A stretch of 64,000 bases of DNA from Azoarcus sp. DN11 (GCF_003628555.1 NZ_CP021731.1:4588001-4652000), one strand, 5' to 3'; positions 26,372-41,795 are shown, counted from the first letter of the stretch. The notes: generated by a model from the letters alone, not told the origin. Numbers and translations are program-made.

Positions 26372-27196
26372 TCAATGCGGCTTGCTAAGAAAGTCTACAA
26401 CCAATCTACAAAAGTCATTGGCGGCTTCAATTTGCACCCAGTGCCCACAGCGAGCAAAAGAATGCAACTGGACGTTCTCCAATAGTTGAAAAAGACGAAG
26501 ACTGCTTGACAGTGGTACCACCTGGTCATCACGGCCGTGAATCAAGAGCACCTCATTCGCGAGGTTGCGAATTTGCTCATCCGAGCTCGCCAGTGCGTCA
26601 ACCCAGCGCTGCCGAGGAGCGGGGAACATACTGCCGAATGACTCTTGAAAGCCTGGCCGAATGCTTGCCTCATAACGCAGTTTTGCAAGTTCATCATTCA
26701 CAAGCGAACGATCAAAGGCAAATATATCCAGCAGGTTGCGCATTTTTTCAATTGACGGCGTATAACCCCAAACTGCATCCAGCCCAGGGGTAAGTTCGAA
26801 ATGTGTTCCAGCTGCGCCCATCAAGACCAAACGGCCAATGCGGTCGGGGTGCTTAACGGCGGTTGCGATTGCAAGGGCACCACCGAAAGAATTCCCAATA
26901 AAATCTGCACGCTCGATTTTCAATGCGTCAAGCATACCTATGATGTGCTCAACCCAATTATCCTTTGAGTAGATGTAATTCTTCGGGCGCTCTGTAAAAC
27001 CGAACCCTGCCATATCCGGTGCTATGACGCGAAATAATTGCCCCAGTGTTGGCAACACCAAGCGCCAATTTGCATAAGCGCTGACACCTGGACCCGATCC
27101 GTGAATAAGAAATACAGGCTCTCCAGTTCCGAGCTCGTGATAATTGGTCTTAATTCCAGCAGCGACGATTTCCTTTCCAATTTCTACGTTGGTCAT
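26372..27196 (-). CDS. Meta-cleavage product hydrolase (DmpD/TodF/CmtE-like)
   Basis: A 274-residue alpha/beta hydrolase that cleaves the C-C bond of ring-fission products such as 2-hydroxymuconic semialdehyde or its alkyl derivatives. It shows the oxyanion segment HGSGPGVSAYANWR (32-45), the nucleophile elbow GNSFGG (S103), the acid in HGRDDQVVPL and the base in CGHWVQIEA. It resembles the monocyclic-substrate branch (XylF/DmpD/TodF) more than BphD. It is the last gene of the bph cluster, 99 bp after the porin gene. As bphD upstream is frameshifted, this copy may be the working hydrolase. Confidence 0.85.
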   Translation of the reverse strand: MTNVEIGKEIVAAGIKTNYHELGTGEPVFLIHGSGPGVSAYANWRLVLPTLGQLFRVIAPDMAGFGFTERPKNYIYSKDNWVEHIIGMLDALKIERADFIGNSFGGALAIATAVKHPDRIGRLVLMGAAGTHFELTPGLDAVWGYTPSIEKMRNLLDIFAFDRSLVNDELAKLRYEASIRPGFQESFGSMFPAPRQRWVDALASSDEQIRNLANEVLLIHGRDDQVVPLSSSLRLFQLLENVQLHSFARCGHWVQIEAANDFCRLVVDFLSKPH

Positions 27197-27295
27197 TTCA
27201 ATTTCCTAGTTAATTCACCATAAAATATTAAAGCAGGTAGAATCTTGTAATTTTAAGATTTGCACAACCATGACAATTCCAACTTAATATCAAAC

Positions 27296-28672
27296 CTAAA
27301 AACGATAAGTGAAGGCAATAGTGGCACTATCTTGGGCGTGATTTATTTCGATAGGAGCAGACGTGTTTGGCAATGAAGAGTTTTGCATCGTCTTTTTAAA
27401 TGAATGAGTCCAAGCAAAATCAAAACTACTCATAGGTGTAAGTTGGTAACCAAAGCCAAGAGTCCCGAATCTATTTGGAATAGCAGGGATTACAGCCAAT
27501 ACCGTGTCCGATCTCAAAGTCTGTGTAGTAACACGAGCACCTCCGCGCAATGTCCATTTTCCGGAAGTGTAGGCGACACCCAACGACAATGCAGTCTGGT
27601 CCTTATAGTTTTGAGGCAGATCAATATCGATATTTTGACCAGCGTTTGAAACAAAGGAGACATGAATATCTTTTACTGCATGTTTCCAGAATACCCTGGA
27701 GATATCCGCCACGACCATCCACTGATCGTCAAAACGATGGCTTATTCCGAAATTCAATTGTGCAGGCGATTGGAAGTCCTTAATACGAATCTTTCCATCT
27801 AGCTTGACTTGGCCTGCCAAGCCATTAATTGCGGTAAGGGTAGCACTCCCAGTCATGTCATCAAGATGTGATTCAAGAACGTACGAAGCACCCAGGATCG
27901 TATCCTTGCTGACCTTGTACGTCAGGCCGATTTTCCCTCCCCAGCCCCAGGCGTCGGCGCCACTCGCAATTGGTTCATTCTTGGTGAAGCTCAAATGCGC
28001 ACCACGCATATCCGGCAACCCTCCAAGTACAGGGATCAAACTTCCCCGCGCACGCCCGGCGCCAATTAAGGAACCCACTTGATCGGCCCCGAGGAGCATA
28101 TCTAAATTCAGTCCCTGCCACACTGCATCCACGCTTGCGCCAACGGCAAGACTATCAGTCATCTGAAAGCTTGCGGCCATGGGTATATTTAGTGTCAATA
28201 AGCGACTTGAATTTTCCAAACCCGTATTCAATCCACCTGTTGCACGTGAAAGAAAGCTATCCTTTCCGTACTCTGTGCCTACTCCGCCACGTGCAAAGGC
28301 TCCAATACCGAATGCAAATCGTTCGGCACGATAAGTATATGCCATTTGCGGAGCCGCATAGGGTCCTCGGTTGTTGGAATGCTCATTGGATTTTGCGGAT
28401 TCGCCCGTCGCGGTGTTCTTGACTGATAGATCTGCAAAAATGACGTCCATTCCAAGATGCATTTCCTCGCCAGGCTTGCCAAGGGATAAGGTAGCGGGAT
28501 TTGTCATCATGCCGGCCGCACCGACGTCAAAGGCTGTAGCGGCCCCACCCAATGCCCCTGAAACTGGACCATGACCGACAAGCCGATAAACATCGCTTGT
28601 TGTCGCCAAGGCAGTATAGGATACCCCTGCTAGAGCAACGCCCATTACACTAGACTTAAGATTGAATTGCAT
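27296..28672 (-). CDS. Outer-membrane hydrocarbon transporter (TodX/XylN/FadL family)
   Basis: A 458-residue beta-barrel porin for uptake of hydrophobic aromatics. A signal peptide ends at ALATTS (about residue 24). The mature start has LVGHGPVSGALGGAATAFDVGAAGMMTNPAT, here seen in parts: the NPA(T/S) motif is the mark of FadL-like hatch domains. The chain alternates beta strands and ends in an aromatic residue (ATIAFTYRF), as outer-membrane barrels do. A strong site GGAGGAGG precedes the ATG. TodX-like genes commonly sit in toluene/cumene/biphenyl operons. Confidence 0.88.
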   Translation of the reverse strand: MQFNLKSSVMGVALAGVSYTALATTSDVYRLVGHGPVSGALGGAATAFDVGAAGMMTNPATLSLGKPGEEMHLGMDVIFADLSVKNTATGESAKSNEHSNNRGPYAAPQMAYTYRAERFAFGIGAFARGGVGTEYGKDSFLSRATGGLNTGLENSSRLLTLNIPMAASFQMTDSLAVGASVDAVWQGLNLDMLLGADQVGSLIGAGRARGSLIPVLGGLPDMRGAHLSFTKNEPIASGADAWGWGGKIGLTYKVSKDTILGASYVLESHLDDMTGSATLTAINGLAGQVKLDGKIRIKDFQSPAQLNFGISHRFDDQWMVVADISRVFWKHAVKDIHVSFVSNAGQNIDIDLPQNYKDQTALSLGVAYTSGKWTLRGGARVTTQTLRSDTVLAVIPAIPNRFGTLGFGYQLTPMSSFDFAWTHSFKKTMQNSSLPNTSAPIEINHAQDSATIAFTYRF

Positions 28673-28727
28673 ACAGCCTCCTCCATTTTTATATGTTAAT
28701 TAAATAAATCAACCCCGTTTTTTCTAA

Positions 28728-28737
28728 GGGGGGGGGG
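28728..28737. repeat. G10 homopolymer in the leader of the porin gene
   Basis: On the plus strand ten G residues stand at 28728-28737, so the minus-strand transcript has C10 about 56 bp upstream of the porin start codon. The 182-bp gap between bphD and the porin gene holds no gene. Length changes in such tracts can alter leader or promoter spacing; an effect here is not shown. Confidence 0.5.
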
Positions 28738-28854
28738 CTTACTTCCTGTTCCGTTTAATTGCTTCTGATTATTCATCTCGAAAATCCGGAATTCTTACTT
28801 CTCGTTCGTAACCGGTGGTTACGTAGTAAAGTGGTCTATCGAGCCCCTTTGGTG

Positions 28855-30796
<1,942 letters not shown>

Positions 30797-30812
30797 GATT
30801 ATTTTCTCCGTA

Positions 30813-31763
30813 TCAGTTGGAACCGCAACCGGCCAGTTTGGGGGAACCGGTAGCAACCCTGGGTTCGAGGGTGAGGCGACCAGCAATAATTTCTTCGGCG
30901 AACATTTCGGCGGTACGGGCACCGGCAGCAGTCATGATGTCGAGGTTACCGGCGTAGGTCGGGAGGAAATCCCCGAGTCCGGTGACTTCCATGTAGACGG
31001 ACACACGGTTGCCGTCGAATACTGGACCGTTGACCAGGCGATAGCCCGGCACGTATTTCTGGACTTCCTTGATCATGGCGTGGATGGATTCAGTTATTTT
31101 TTCCTGATCAGGCGCGGTTTCGGTCAGGCAATGCACGGTGTCGCGCATGACAAGCGGTGGTTCGGCCGGGTTGATGATGATGATGGCCTTGCCTTTTTTG
31201 GCGCCGCCAACCTTTTCGACAGCACTGGCGGTCGTGCGGGTGAATTCGTCGATATTCTTGCGGGTGCCGGGGCCGGCGCTCTTCGAAGAGACAGTGGCGA
31301 CGATTTCGCCGTAAGCGACCGGCTGGACACGGGAGACGGCTGCAACCATCGGGATGGTGGCTTGTCCGCCGCAGGTGACCATATTGACGTTCATTTCGCG
31401 CTTGCCGACGTGCTCGACGAGGTTGACCGGCGGCACGCAGTAGGGGCCGATGGCCGCCGGCGTCAGGTCGATCATCAGGACGCCGAGCTCATTGAGCTTA
31501 CGACTATTCTCGGCATGGACGTAGGCGCTGGTCGCATCGAAGGCGATCTGGATGCTATCGGCGAGGACATGCGGCAGGAAGCCATCGACGCCGGTGGCAC
31601 AGGTCTTGAGGCCCATGTCGGCGGCGCGCTTGAGGCCTTCGGATTCGGGGTCGATGCCGATCATCCACACCGGTTCGAGGAAGGGGCTGCGCTTAAGTTT
31701 GTACAGAAGATCGGTGCCGATGTTGCCCGGGCCGATCAGGGCGCACTTAATCTTGTTCATCAA
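30813..31763 (-). CDS. bphJ: Acetaldehyde dehydrogenase (acylating)
   Basis: It converts acetaldehyde, CoA and NAD+ to acetyl-CoA, the last step of the lower meta pathway. The 316-residue product has the NAD-binding [33 protein letters not shown], the catalytic-cysteine segment [19 protein letters not shown] and the C-terminal [15 protein letters not shown]. It lies 16 bp before bphI. Like bphI it is GC-richer than the neighbouring bph genes. Confidence 0.96.
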   Translation of the reverse strand: MMNKIKCALIGPGNIGTDLLYKLKRSPFLEPVWMIGIDPESEGLKRAADMGLKTCATGVDGFLPHVLADSIQIAFDATSAYVHAENSRKLNELGVLMIDLTPAAIGPYCVPPVNLVEHVGKREMNVNMVTCGGQATIPMVAAVSRVQPVAYGEIVATVSSKSAGPGTRKNIDEFTRTTASAVEKVGGAKKGKAIIIINPAEPPLVMRDTVHCLTETAPDQEKITESIHAMIKEVQKYVPGYRLVNGPVFDGNRVSVYMEVTGLGDFLPTYAGNLDIMTAAGARTAEMFAEEIIAGRLTLEPRVATGSPKLAGCGSN

Positions 31764-31954
31764 AACTCCAATTCATAAAGCATAGATTTAACATGCACAT
31801 ATACACAATTCTTTTGGGGGTGGCGTTATTTGCATGGCACGTCCCTCTGCAAACTTAGCCTATTGGAAATCAGTATTGCTGAGGAATACCGCAACACAAG
31901 GAGCGGCATAGTGACTTAGTGGCATCCAATAACCCCACGTCAATGGCTATCCAG

Positions 31955-32740
31955 TCAGACAAAGGAGACGGAACAACTACCGATACCTCCAATTGCCACA
32001 CGATAATGGTCGCCTGCATGAACACTAAACATACTCGCAAGCGCCCCAGAAAGAATAATTTCTCCTGCCTTAAGTGGAATTCCCAGGCCACCAAGTGTAT
32101 TCCCCAACCAAACTACAGCATTGATAGGAGACCCCAACGCCGCCGCCCCTGCTCCTGTCGCCACAATCTCACCATTCTTTTCCAAGACCATGCCACAAGT
32201 TGTTAGATCAAGCTTCCTCGGATCGGCCATGGTGTTTCCGAGCACGAATAGGCCGCAGGAAGCGTTGTCTGCGACCGTATCCTGTATCTGGATTTTCCAG
32301 TCCCGAATACGCGAATCGACAATTTCAAAGCAAGGCATAACAAAATCGGTAGCCGCAAGGACTTCGGCTGCGCTGATTCCTGGCCCCATCAAGTCGCGCT
32401 TTAACACAAAGGCAATTTCGCCTTCAATTTTTGGCTGAATAAGCGATTCAATTGGAATGCGCGCTCCGTCACTGATAGACATTCCATCGAGCAAATACCC
32501 GAAATCAGGCTGATAGACCTTGAGCAGATCCATTACAGGCCGACTTGTGATTCCAATTTTCTTTCCAACAATTCTCTCTCCTGCTTTTTGGCGGCAGGAA
32601 ATCATCCGTAACTGAATCCTGTAAGCGTCATCAATTGAGATACTGGGATAACGGTTGCTCAAAGGCTCGAGCATTCTTTTTGCACATAATGCGTCGTAAA
32701 GCTCGTCTCCCAGCTTGGTGACAATATCTTCATCCATCAT
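31955..32740 (-). CDS. bphH: 2-hydroxypenta-2,4-dienoate hydratase
   Basis: A 261-residue member of the DmpE/MhpD/BphH hydratase family that adds water to 2-hydroxypentadienoate to give 4-hydroxy-2-oxovalerate for BphI. Features: DAYRIQLRMISCRQKAGERIVGKKIGITS (in parts), YLLDGMSISDGARIP, KIEGEIAFVLKRDL, metal-site ACFEIVDSRI-like MPCFEIVDSRIRDWKI, and VWLGNTLGGLGIPLKAGEIILSGA. ATG 32740 is chosen (a second ATG follows at once); AGGAG lies about 10 bases ahead. The 191 bp between it and bphJ and the 168 bp before it hold no gene. Confidence 0.93.
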   Translation of the reverse strand: MMDEDIVTKLGDELYDALCAKRMLEPLSNRYPSISIDDAYRIQLRMISCRQKAGERIVGKKIGITSRPVMDLLKVYQPDFGYLLDGMSISDGARIPIESLIQPKIEGEIAFVLKRDLMGPGISAAEVLAATDFVMPCFEIVDSRIRDWKIQIQDTVADNASCGLFVLGNTMADPRKLDLTTCGMVLEKNGEIVATGAGAAALGSPINAVVWLGNTLGGLGIPLKAGEIILSGALASMFSVHAGDHYRVAIGGIGSCSVSFV

Positions 32741-32908
32741 GCCATTCAATCTCCTATTCGGAACTTTAGTAAATCCACCGTCTGCCGTCATAGACCGCTA
32801 GCTTTTGTTTAGAAAATCACACAGCTCTCACTTTGTCCTAAAGGCGTTTTCCTATCCCCCCCAAACATCTGAAAATCCACCGTTTGGGAAGAATAGTTTG
32901 ATCACACG

Positions 32909-33844
32909 CTATTTTTGTTTCCGGAGCGACTTGTGCCCCCACATGGCTGTGCGACTGTGGCGGGTCATTGTCCAGTTGCAATCGTCAACAGCACGAGCGC
33001 CCCAACCAAATTCCATTTCGAATCCTGATGGCGTCCGGGCATAAAATGAAACCATATGGTCGTTTACATGTCTGCCAATAGTGGTGGTCAGGTAGCTATT
33101 GGGCTTTTCTTCTGCAACTCCAAGATTGGAATCGGTAGTTTGGTCATCAAAACCGTCCAAACGATCACATGCATGCCCAACGTCATCCAGCGTGGCGGCT
33201 TGGAGCATGAAATGGTGGATGCGCTTAGGCATGGGGGCTTCAGCGATTGCCATGGTATGGTGACGTCCATTACAATGCAGAAAGTGGCCACGTACCGTCA
33301 TATCCGGACCTAAAGGAATATCGATTACGTCCGACAATTTGAAGCCAAGCACGTCAACGTAAAATGACAAACCCTTGACAACATCTGGAACGGCATAAAA
33401 ATAGTGCCCCAACCCTTGCTCTCCCGTTTGAAAGCCTGTTACGCCCGTTGGCGAAACAAAGGGTTTTTCGTAGGAATCCCCCGCGCCATAGAAGATTTCT
33501 ATTTGCATGCCGAACGGGTCTTTGAAGGCAATCAGATCAAGCACATCGCGCTTTTTCGCGAGATCGCCAACATCGCTTATGATTTTTACTCCAGCTTCCT
33601 GAAGTCGGACACGCATTTTTTCTAGAGCGCTAGGATTAGCAACTTCAAATCCTGCGAATGCCAGATCATCCAAGTCGCCTTGTTCTACGCCAATACGCCA
33701 GCTTCTCGAATCCATTCGAAAACGGGCCTGTTCATCTGTTGAGCATGGCGTTTCCATCAAACCGGCCAGCTTGGTGAGATACCGCCGCCATTCCGGAACA
33801 TCGTTTACGGAAAACCCCATATAACCCAATGCCTTGATCTCCAT
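32909..33844 (-). CDS. bphC: 2,3-dihydroxybiphenyl 1,2-dioxygenase (extradiol, type I)
   Basis: A 311-residue two-domain vicinal-oxygen-chelate dioxygenase that cleaves the catechol ring in meta position. The N-terminal domain begins IKALGYMGFSVNDV. The catalytic domain has the iron ligands H147 (GLGHYF), H211 (KRIHHFML) and E278 (FEMEFGW), plus the GRHVNDHMVSFYARTPSG signature. Compared with the classic LB400 enzyme it carries about 17 extra residues between positions 231 and 256 (FDDQTTDSNLGVAEEKPNSY), just before GRH. Start ATG 33844 follows GGAGAAATAGG. Confidence 0.95.
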   Translation of the reverse strand: MEIKALGYMGFSVNDVPEWRRYLTKLAGLMETPCSTDEQARFRMDSRSWRIGVEQGDLDDLAFAGFEVANPSALEKMRVRLQEAGVKIISDVGDLAKKRDVLDLIAFKDPFGMQIEIFYGAGDSYEKPFVSPTGVTGFQTGEQGLGHYFYAVPDVVKGLSFYVDVLGFKLSDVIDIPLGPDMTVRGHFLHCNGRHHTMAIAEAPMPKRIHHFMLQAATLDDVGHACDRLDGFDDQTTDSNLGVAEEKPNSYLTTTIGRHVNDHMVSFYARTPSGFEMEFGWGARAVDDCNWTMTRHSRTAMWGHKSLRKQK

Positions 33845-33870
33845 CCTATTTCTCCTTGGTTGGTTATGAA

Positions 33871-34755
<885 letters not shown>

Positions 34756-34762
34756 TCATCAT

Positions 34763-36337
<1,575 letters not shown>

Positions 36338-36372
36338 TCACCTCGTAGATTGGACTTAACTTTTGAATCCGC

Positions 36373-36819
36373 TCAATTTTTTTCTGCATCAACAGCATGG
36401 GCTTGGTTCAAGCGGTCGCCTACCTGGCGCCAGAGGCTGATTCCCCATATGATCCACACCAAATGAATAGCAAGTGTAGTAAGCCCAAACCACAGGGTCT
36501 CGCCACTTAAGACTATGCTATAGACATCCCACATTGCGTCAAAAATCTCGATGAGCACAACGACAGGAATAATGCCTGCATAGCGAATGGGTTCGCGCAG
36601 GGCCCAAAGGGCAAGCACACCCACAGCGCCAAGCTGCATCCCGACCACGAGCCATGCATCCTGAAGCAGCATCATGAGTTCCCCTTGAAAGCCATTCGCG
36701 ACAGAGGGGTACATCAGCATCAGGACGGCAGCACTACGGGCAGGAAGCAGTCCCAAAAAATTTAGTAAATAAAAGATGCCGATTGCAGCCAGGAAACGGC
36801 GGATTGCTTTATCGTTCAT
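36373..36819 (-). CDS. Membrane protein of bph operons (orf3/BphX-like)
   Basis: A 148-residue integral membrane protein with four hydrophobic helices: FLAAIGIFYLLNFLGLLP, a segment around AWLVVGMQLGAVGVLALWAL, YAGIIPVVVLIEIFDAMW and LWFGLTTLAIHLVWIIWGI. Its place between bphA2 and bphA3 is exactly that of orf3 in the LB400 and KF707 operons, whose function is not established. Start ATG 36819 follows GGAGG. Possible roles are substrate entry or membrane tethering of the oxygenase system. No motif supports a specific one. Confidence 0.75.
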   Translation of the reverse strand: MNDKAIRRFLAAIGIFYLLNFLGLLPARSAAVLMLMYPSVANGFQGELMMLLQDAWLVVGMQLGAVGVLALWALREPIRYAGIIPVVVLIEIFDAMWDVYSIVLSGETLWFGLTTLAIHLVWIIWGISLWRQVGDRLNQAHAVDAEKN

Positions 36820-36890
36820 TGCTTCCTCCTGAACGACAGGATTCACACCCCAGGTGCGAACCCTGTCGTCGGTTCTCCGATACCCCAGCC

Positions 36891-37445
36891 TTAGAAGAAC
36901 ATGCTCAGATTGTTGGCCGTGATCGTGCCTTGATCGAGCAATACTGTGCGCTTGTCGATCTTGAAACCCAGACCATCATTTACCCGCAGGAGAATATCGC
37001 GACGCTCCCCGACGTAAATGTCAGTCATTCGTTCAAGACGATTGCGATAGCACAAGAAGGCGGAACTCACTTCGAGCTTCTCAGCTGACACTTCGCGCAC
37101 AATCACATTAGTGATCATGTGACGGGATCGGGAAGGGGGGTCTTCGGTCCAGTTAAGGCCTGACAACCTGCCACGGATACGGGCAGTCAATCGACTGTGG
37201 TCTTCGTCGAAGTGGGCGTTACATCCCGGACCGTAGTATTCCAGGTTCGAATTCTTTGTGGTCTGAGTGGTCCGAATTGGAACCCAATAATGGATGTCCT
37301 CAGTGAGCAGGGTTAACCATTCTTGATATTTACGATGATCAAGAAGTTGCGCTTCCCGATAGTAAAACTGTTCGACTGCGTTTTGGAGCTCAAGACTCAC
37401 AGGCTTTTCGAGATAATTAAACGGTTGTGTCAATTCTATGGACAT
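36891..37445 (-). CDS. bphA2: Biphenyl dioxygenase small (beta) subunit
   Basis: A 184-residue beta subunit of the ring-hydroxylating oxygenase (alpha3-beta3). It has the family's EQFYYREAQLLDHRKYQEWL, the HYWVPIRTT block, RIRGRLSGLNWTEDPPSRSRHMITNV and the C-terminal KRTVLLDQGTITANNLSMFF. It is structural and has no metal ligands. It lies 107 bp after bphA1. Confidence 0.96.
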   Translation of the reverse strand: MSIELTQPFNYLEKPVSLELQNAVEQFYYREAQLLDHRKYQEWLTLLTEDIHYWVPIRTTQTTKNSNLEYYGPGCNAHFDEDHSRLTARIRGRLSGLNWTEDPPSRSRHMITNVIVREVSAEKLEVSSAFLCYRNRLERMTDIYVGERRDILLRVNDGLGFKIDKRTVLLDQGTITANNLSMFF

Positions 37446-37551
37446 GGAACGTCTCCATTATTTCGTTTGGATCGACGTTTCGGCAGGTCTGGCCTGACGA
37501 GTAGATCTATTTGGTTAGTGCGGCAGGGATAACGACTTGGGCGGCGGTTAA

Positions 37552-39736
<2,185 letters not shown>

Positions 39737-39846
39737 CGCTCTTCTCACCTATCTTTTCTGAAATTGACCTTCGAAAGCGCCTAGAGACAGCACATCGCAC
39801 TTGTGGCGGCGCTGCTGCTCGACTGGCGACGTACTTGTCACGAGTG

Positions 39847-39864
39847 TCGATTAACGATAATCGA
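39847..39864. promoter_or_regulatory. 18-bp inverted repeat upstream of the GntR gene (candidate operator)
   Basis: TCGATTA-ACGA-TAATCGA is a perfect 7-bp inverted repeat with a 4-bp spacer, about 110 bp upstream of the regulator start. GntR proteins bind short palindromes, so autoregulation and operon control are plausible. The rest of 39737-40047 holds no gene I can support. Confidence 0.45.
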
Positions 39865-40047
39865 TTTTTTGGAGGTTCGCACGCTGCAGCGCAGCATTGC
39901 AAGAGCACCACTAAGTGCTCTGGTACGAACGACTGGCCCAAGCGATGATCTTTTGGGAAGACGAACCCTGCTCAGGGGCGTACATCTGGAAGCACGCTCA
40001 GCTCAACACTGACGCGCCGGCCCCGCCTTTCAAGCGCGTCGAACTGC

Positions 40048-40286
40048 AAGGCCTAGAATCGGGCAACAAGGCATCGGGTTGCTCGAGCCGATCTACACCA
40101 CGCAGTTCGACTCGATTCGCGCCTCGTGCGTCAAGGCGATGGACGAGACGCCGATCAAGGCCCGGCGTGCGGGGCCGGGGAAGTTGAAAGCGGCGTACTT
40201 CTGGCCGGTCTACGGCGAACTCGACGAAATCTGTTTCCCGTTCTTCGAGAGTCGAAGGATCGAGCACGTCGAACAGGCGCTCGGCC
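40048..40286 (+). pseudogene. IS66 transposase (TnpC) remnant, middle part
   Basis: A fragment of a second, unrelated-branch IS66 transposase: GLLEPIYTTQFDSIRASCVK, AMDETPIKARRAGPGKLKAAY, FWPVYGELDEICFPFF, ESRRIEHVEQALGL. It has neither start nor end. The C-terminal part of what looks like the same type of protein resumes at 41520, so the gene was split and about 150 residues were lost. Confidence 0.8.
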
Positions 40287-40410
40287 TTCCGTCAAAGAGA
40301 TCGCCGATCTTCTGCGCCACCAAAGCCTCGACACGGCCAACACCTACGCCCGCGTCGATCTGGAAGGGTTGTGGACCGTGGCCCTGCTGTGGCCCGGGAG
40401 TCTGCCATGA
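40287..40410 (+). pseudogene. C-terminal end of a tyrosine recombinase
   Basis: The frame reads SVKEIADLLRHQSLDTANTYARVD, in parts the HxxLxTT-Y box of tyrosine recombinases (Y in TYARVD), and ends at TGA 40408-40410. The stop overlaps the next start (ATGA at 40407), as in adjoining genes of recombinase-in-trio elements. The preceding sequence belongs to the IS66 fragment, so only the tail survives. Confidence 0.75.
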
Positions 40411-40745
40411 ACGCCCTGGTTTCATGGATGACTCGGGTCGAGACGTATCTGGCGTATCGGCGTCGTCACGGATTCAAGCTCAGCATCGATGCCACGCAGC
40501 TTCAATCGTTTGCCCGCTTTGCTGACGAAGCCGGCACGGCAGATCACCTGACGGTGGCGCTGGCCATCGCATGGGCCCGCTCGTCGCGGCGGCGGAATCC
40601 GCTCATGTGGGCGAGTCGTAACGAGGTTCTGCGTGGCTTCGCACGTTTCTGCCTGCGCGACGATCCGGCGACGGAGATGCCGCCGCAGGGGCTCTTCGGC
40701 CCGGCGCACCGGCGCCTCGTCCCGCACATCTACACGCACAGCAGG
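40407..40745 (+). pseudogene. Tyrosine recombinase, N-terminal part only
   Basis: Starts MNALVSWMTRVETYLAYRRR and HGFKLSIDATQLQSFARFAD, a SAM-like core-binding domain seen in RIT recombinases, and reaches PAHRRLVPHIYTHS. There the sequence jumps to the linker of another recombinase (LAIPMKRFERPLL). The catalytic half is deleted. Confidence 0.75.
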
Positions 40746-40759
40746 TCCTGGCGATACCC

Positions 40760-41412
40760 ATGAAACGCTTCGAGCGGCCCCTGCTCGAGTATCTCTCCCG
40801 CGATGAGGTTCAAGCCGTTCTCGCCGCCCCCGACACGAGCACCTGATGTGGTCACCGTGATCGGGTCATGTTCGCGTTGCTCTACAACACCGGCGCGCGA
40901 GTTTCCGAAATGATCGGCATCCGGGTGGCCGATGTCACGCTCGCCACGACGTCCTCGGTGCGCTTGCAGGGCAAGGGGCGCAAGCAACGAACCGTGCCGC
41001 TGTGGAAGGAGACGGCGGCCGAAATCGGTCACTGGTTGAAGTATGCAGACTTGCGTGCAGACCAGCCCCTGGTCCCCAACCGCAGCGGGCGACCGATGAC
41101 TCGCACGAATGTGGCCGACCGACTTGCCCTCGCGATCACGGCCGCGACGACGCAGTGTCCGCGGCTGGCGGGGCGCAGAATATCGCCCCATTCCTGGAGG
41201 CACACGACGGCCATGCATCTGTGCAGGCCGGTGTCGACATCACGGTCATCGCCTTGTGGCTGGGTCACGAGAGCCCGGTCACGACCCATGGCTATGTCGA
41301 GGCTGATCTGGCAATGAAGGAACGTGCCCTCGCGACCCTCGCGCCCCCGGAGACCAAACGCAAACGCTATCGCCCAAGCGACGCCGTCCTCAAATTCCTC
41401 GAAAGCCTCTGA
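40760..41412 (+). pseudogene. Tyrosine recombinase catalytic part with nonsense and frameshift mutations
   Basis: The chain MKRFERPLLEYLSRDEVQAV leads into a catalytic domain with FALLYNTGARVSEMIGIRVAD (catalytic Arg), GKGRKQRTVPL, SPHSWRHTTAMHL (HxxR) and ALWLGHESPVTTHGYVE (H and Tyr). An in-frame TGA at 40844-40846 replaces a likely Trp, and a one-base loss near 41220 shifts the frame before QAGVDITVIALW. Together with the two fragments before it, this looks like a decayed RIT element of three recombinases. Confidence 0.8.
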
Positions 41413-41495
41413 ATTATGCAAACCTGTGCATGCGGACCACCGTACAGGAGAACGCTCGCGACGGCGTAGCTTGCCTAATAGTTGACCGAGGATAA

Positions 41496-41527
41496 CGGCG
41501 CTTATCGAAATATTTCGATAAGCGCCG
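41496..41527. repeat. 32-bp perfect palindrome at the remnant junction
   Basis: The two 16-bp arms, CGGCGCTTATCGAAAT and its exact complement, meet with no spacer at 41511/41512. It stands at the right boundary between the recombinase remnants and the resumed IS66 transposase (KNWLFCWTEL). It could be an end or target of the recombinase element, or a transcription stop structure without a U-tract. Confidence 0.7.
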
Positions 41528-41760
41528 GAACTGGCTGTTCTGCTGGACCGAACTCGGCGCCAGGCAGGTCGGCATCATGCAGATGCCTGATCGTCACTTG
41601 CCGCCTGCACGAAATCGATTCGTATGACTATCTGGTCGATGTCCTGCAGCGAGTTGGTCAGCATCCGGCCAGTCAGGTCCACGAACTGACGCCACGCATG
41701 TGGAAGCAACTCTTCGCTAGCAATCCTCTCCGATCGCCTTTGCAAAATCCACAGGCGTAG
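41520..41760 (+). pseudogene. IS66 transposase (TnpC) remnant, C-terminal part
   Basis: It reads KRRNWLFCWTELGARQVGIMQ, then after a one-base shift LIVTCRLHEIDSYDYLVDVLQ and HPASQVHELTPRMWKQLFAS, the usual IS66 C-terminus. It matches the C-terminal end of the IS66 gene whose middle lies at 40048-40286. Confidence 0.8.
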
Positions 41761-41795
41761 GCAAGTACGCCGGGCAGTTACCGGTTACGCTTGGC

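Noticed and set aside
26276..26793. Short plus-strand frames at the end of the bph cluster
   Set aside because: Most of this stretch is the 3' part of the minus-strand hydrolase gene; the frames lack ribosome-binding sites and family features.
31764..31954. A small gene between bphJ and bphH
   Set aside because: The 191 bp contain no frame with a start site and coding character; treated as spacer.
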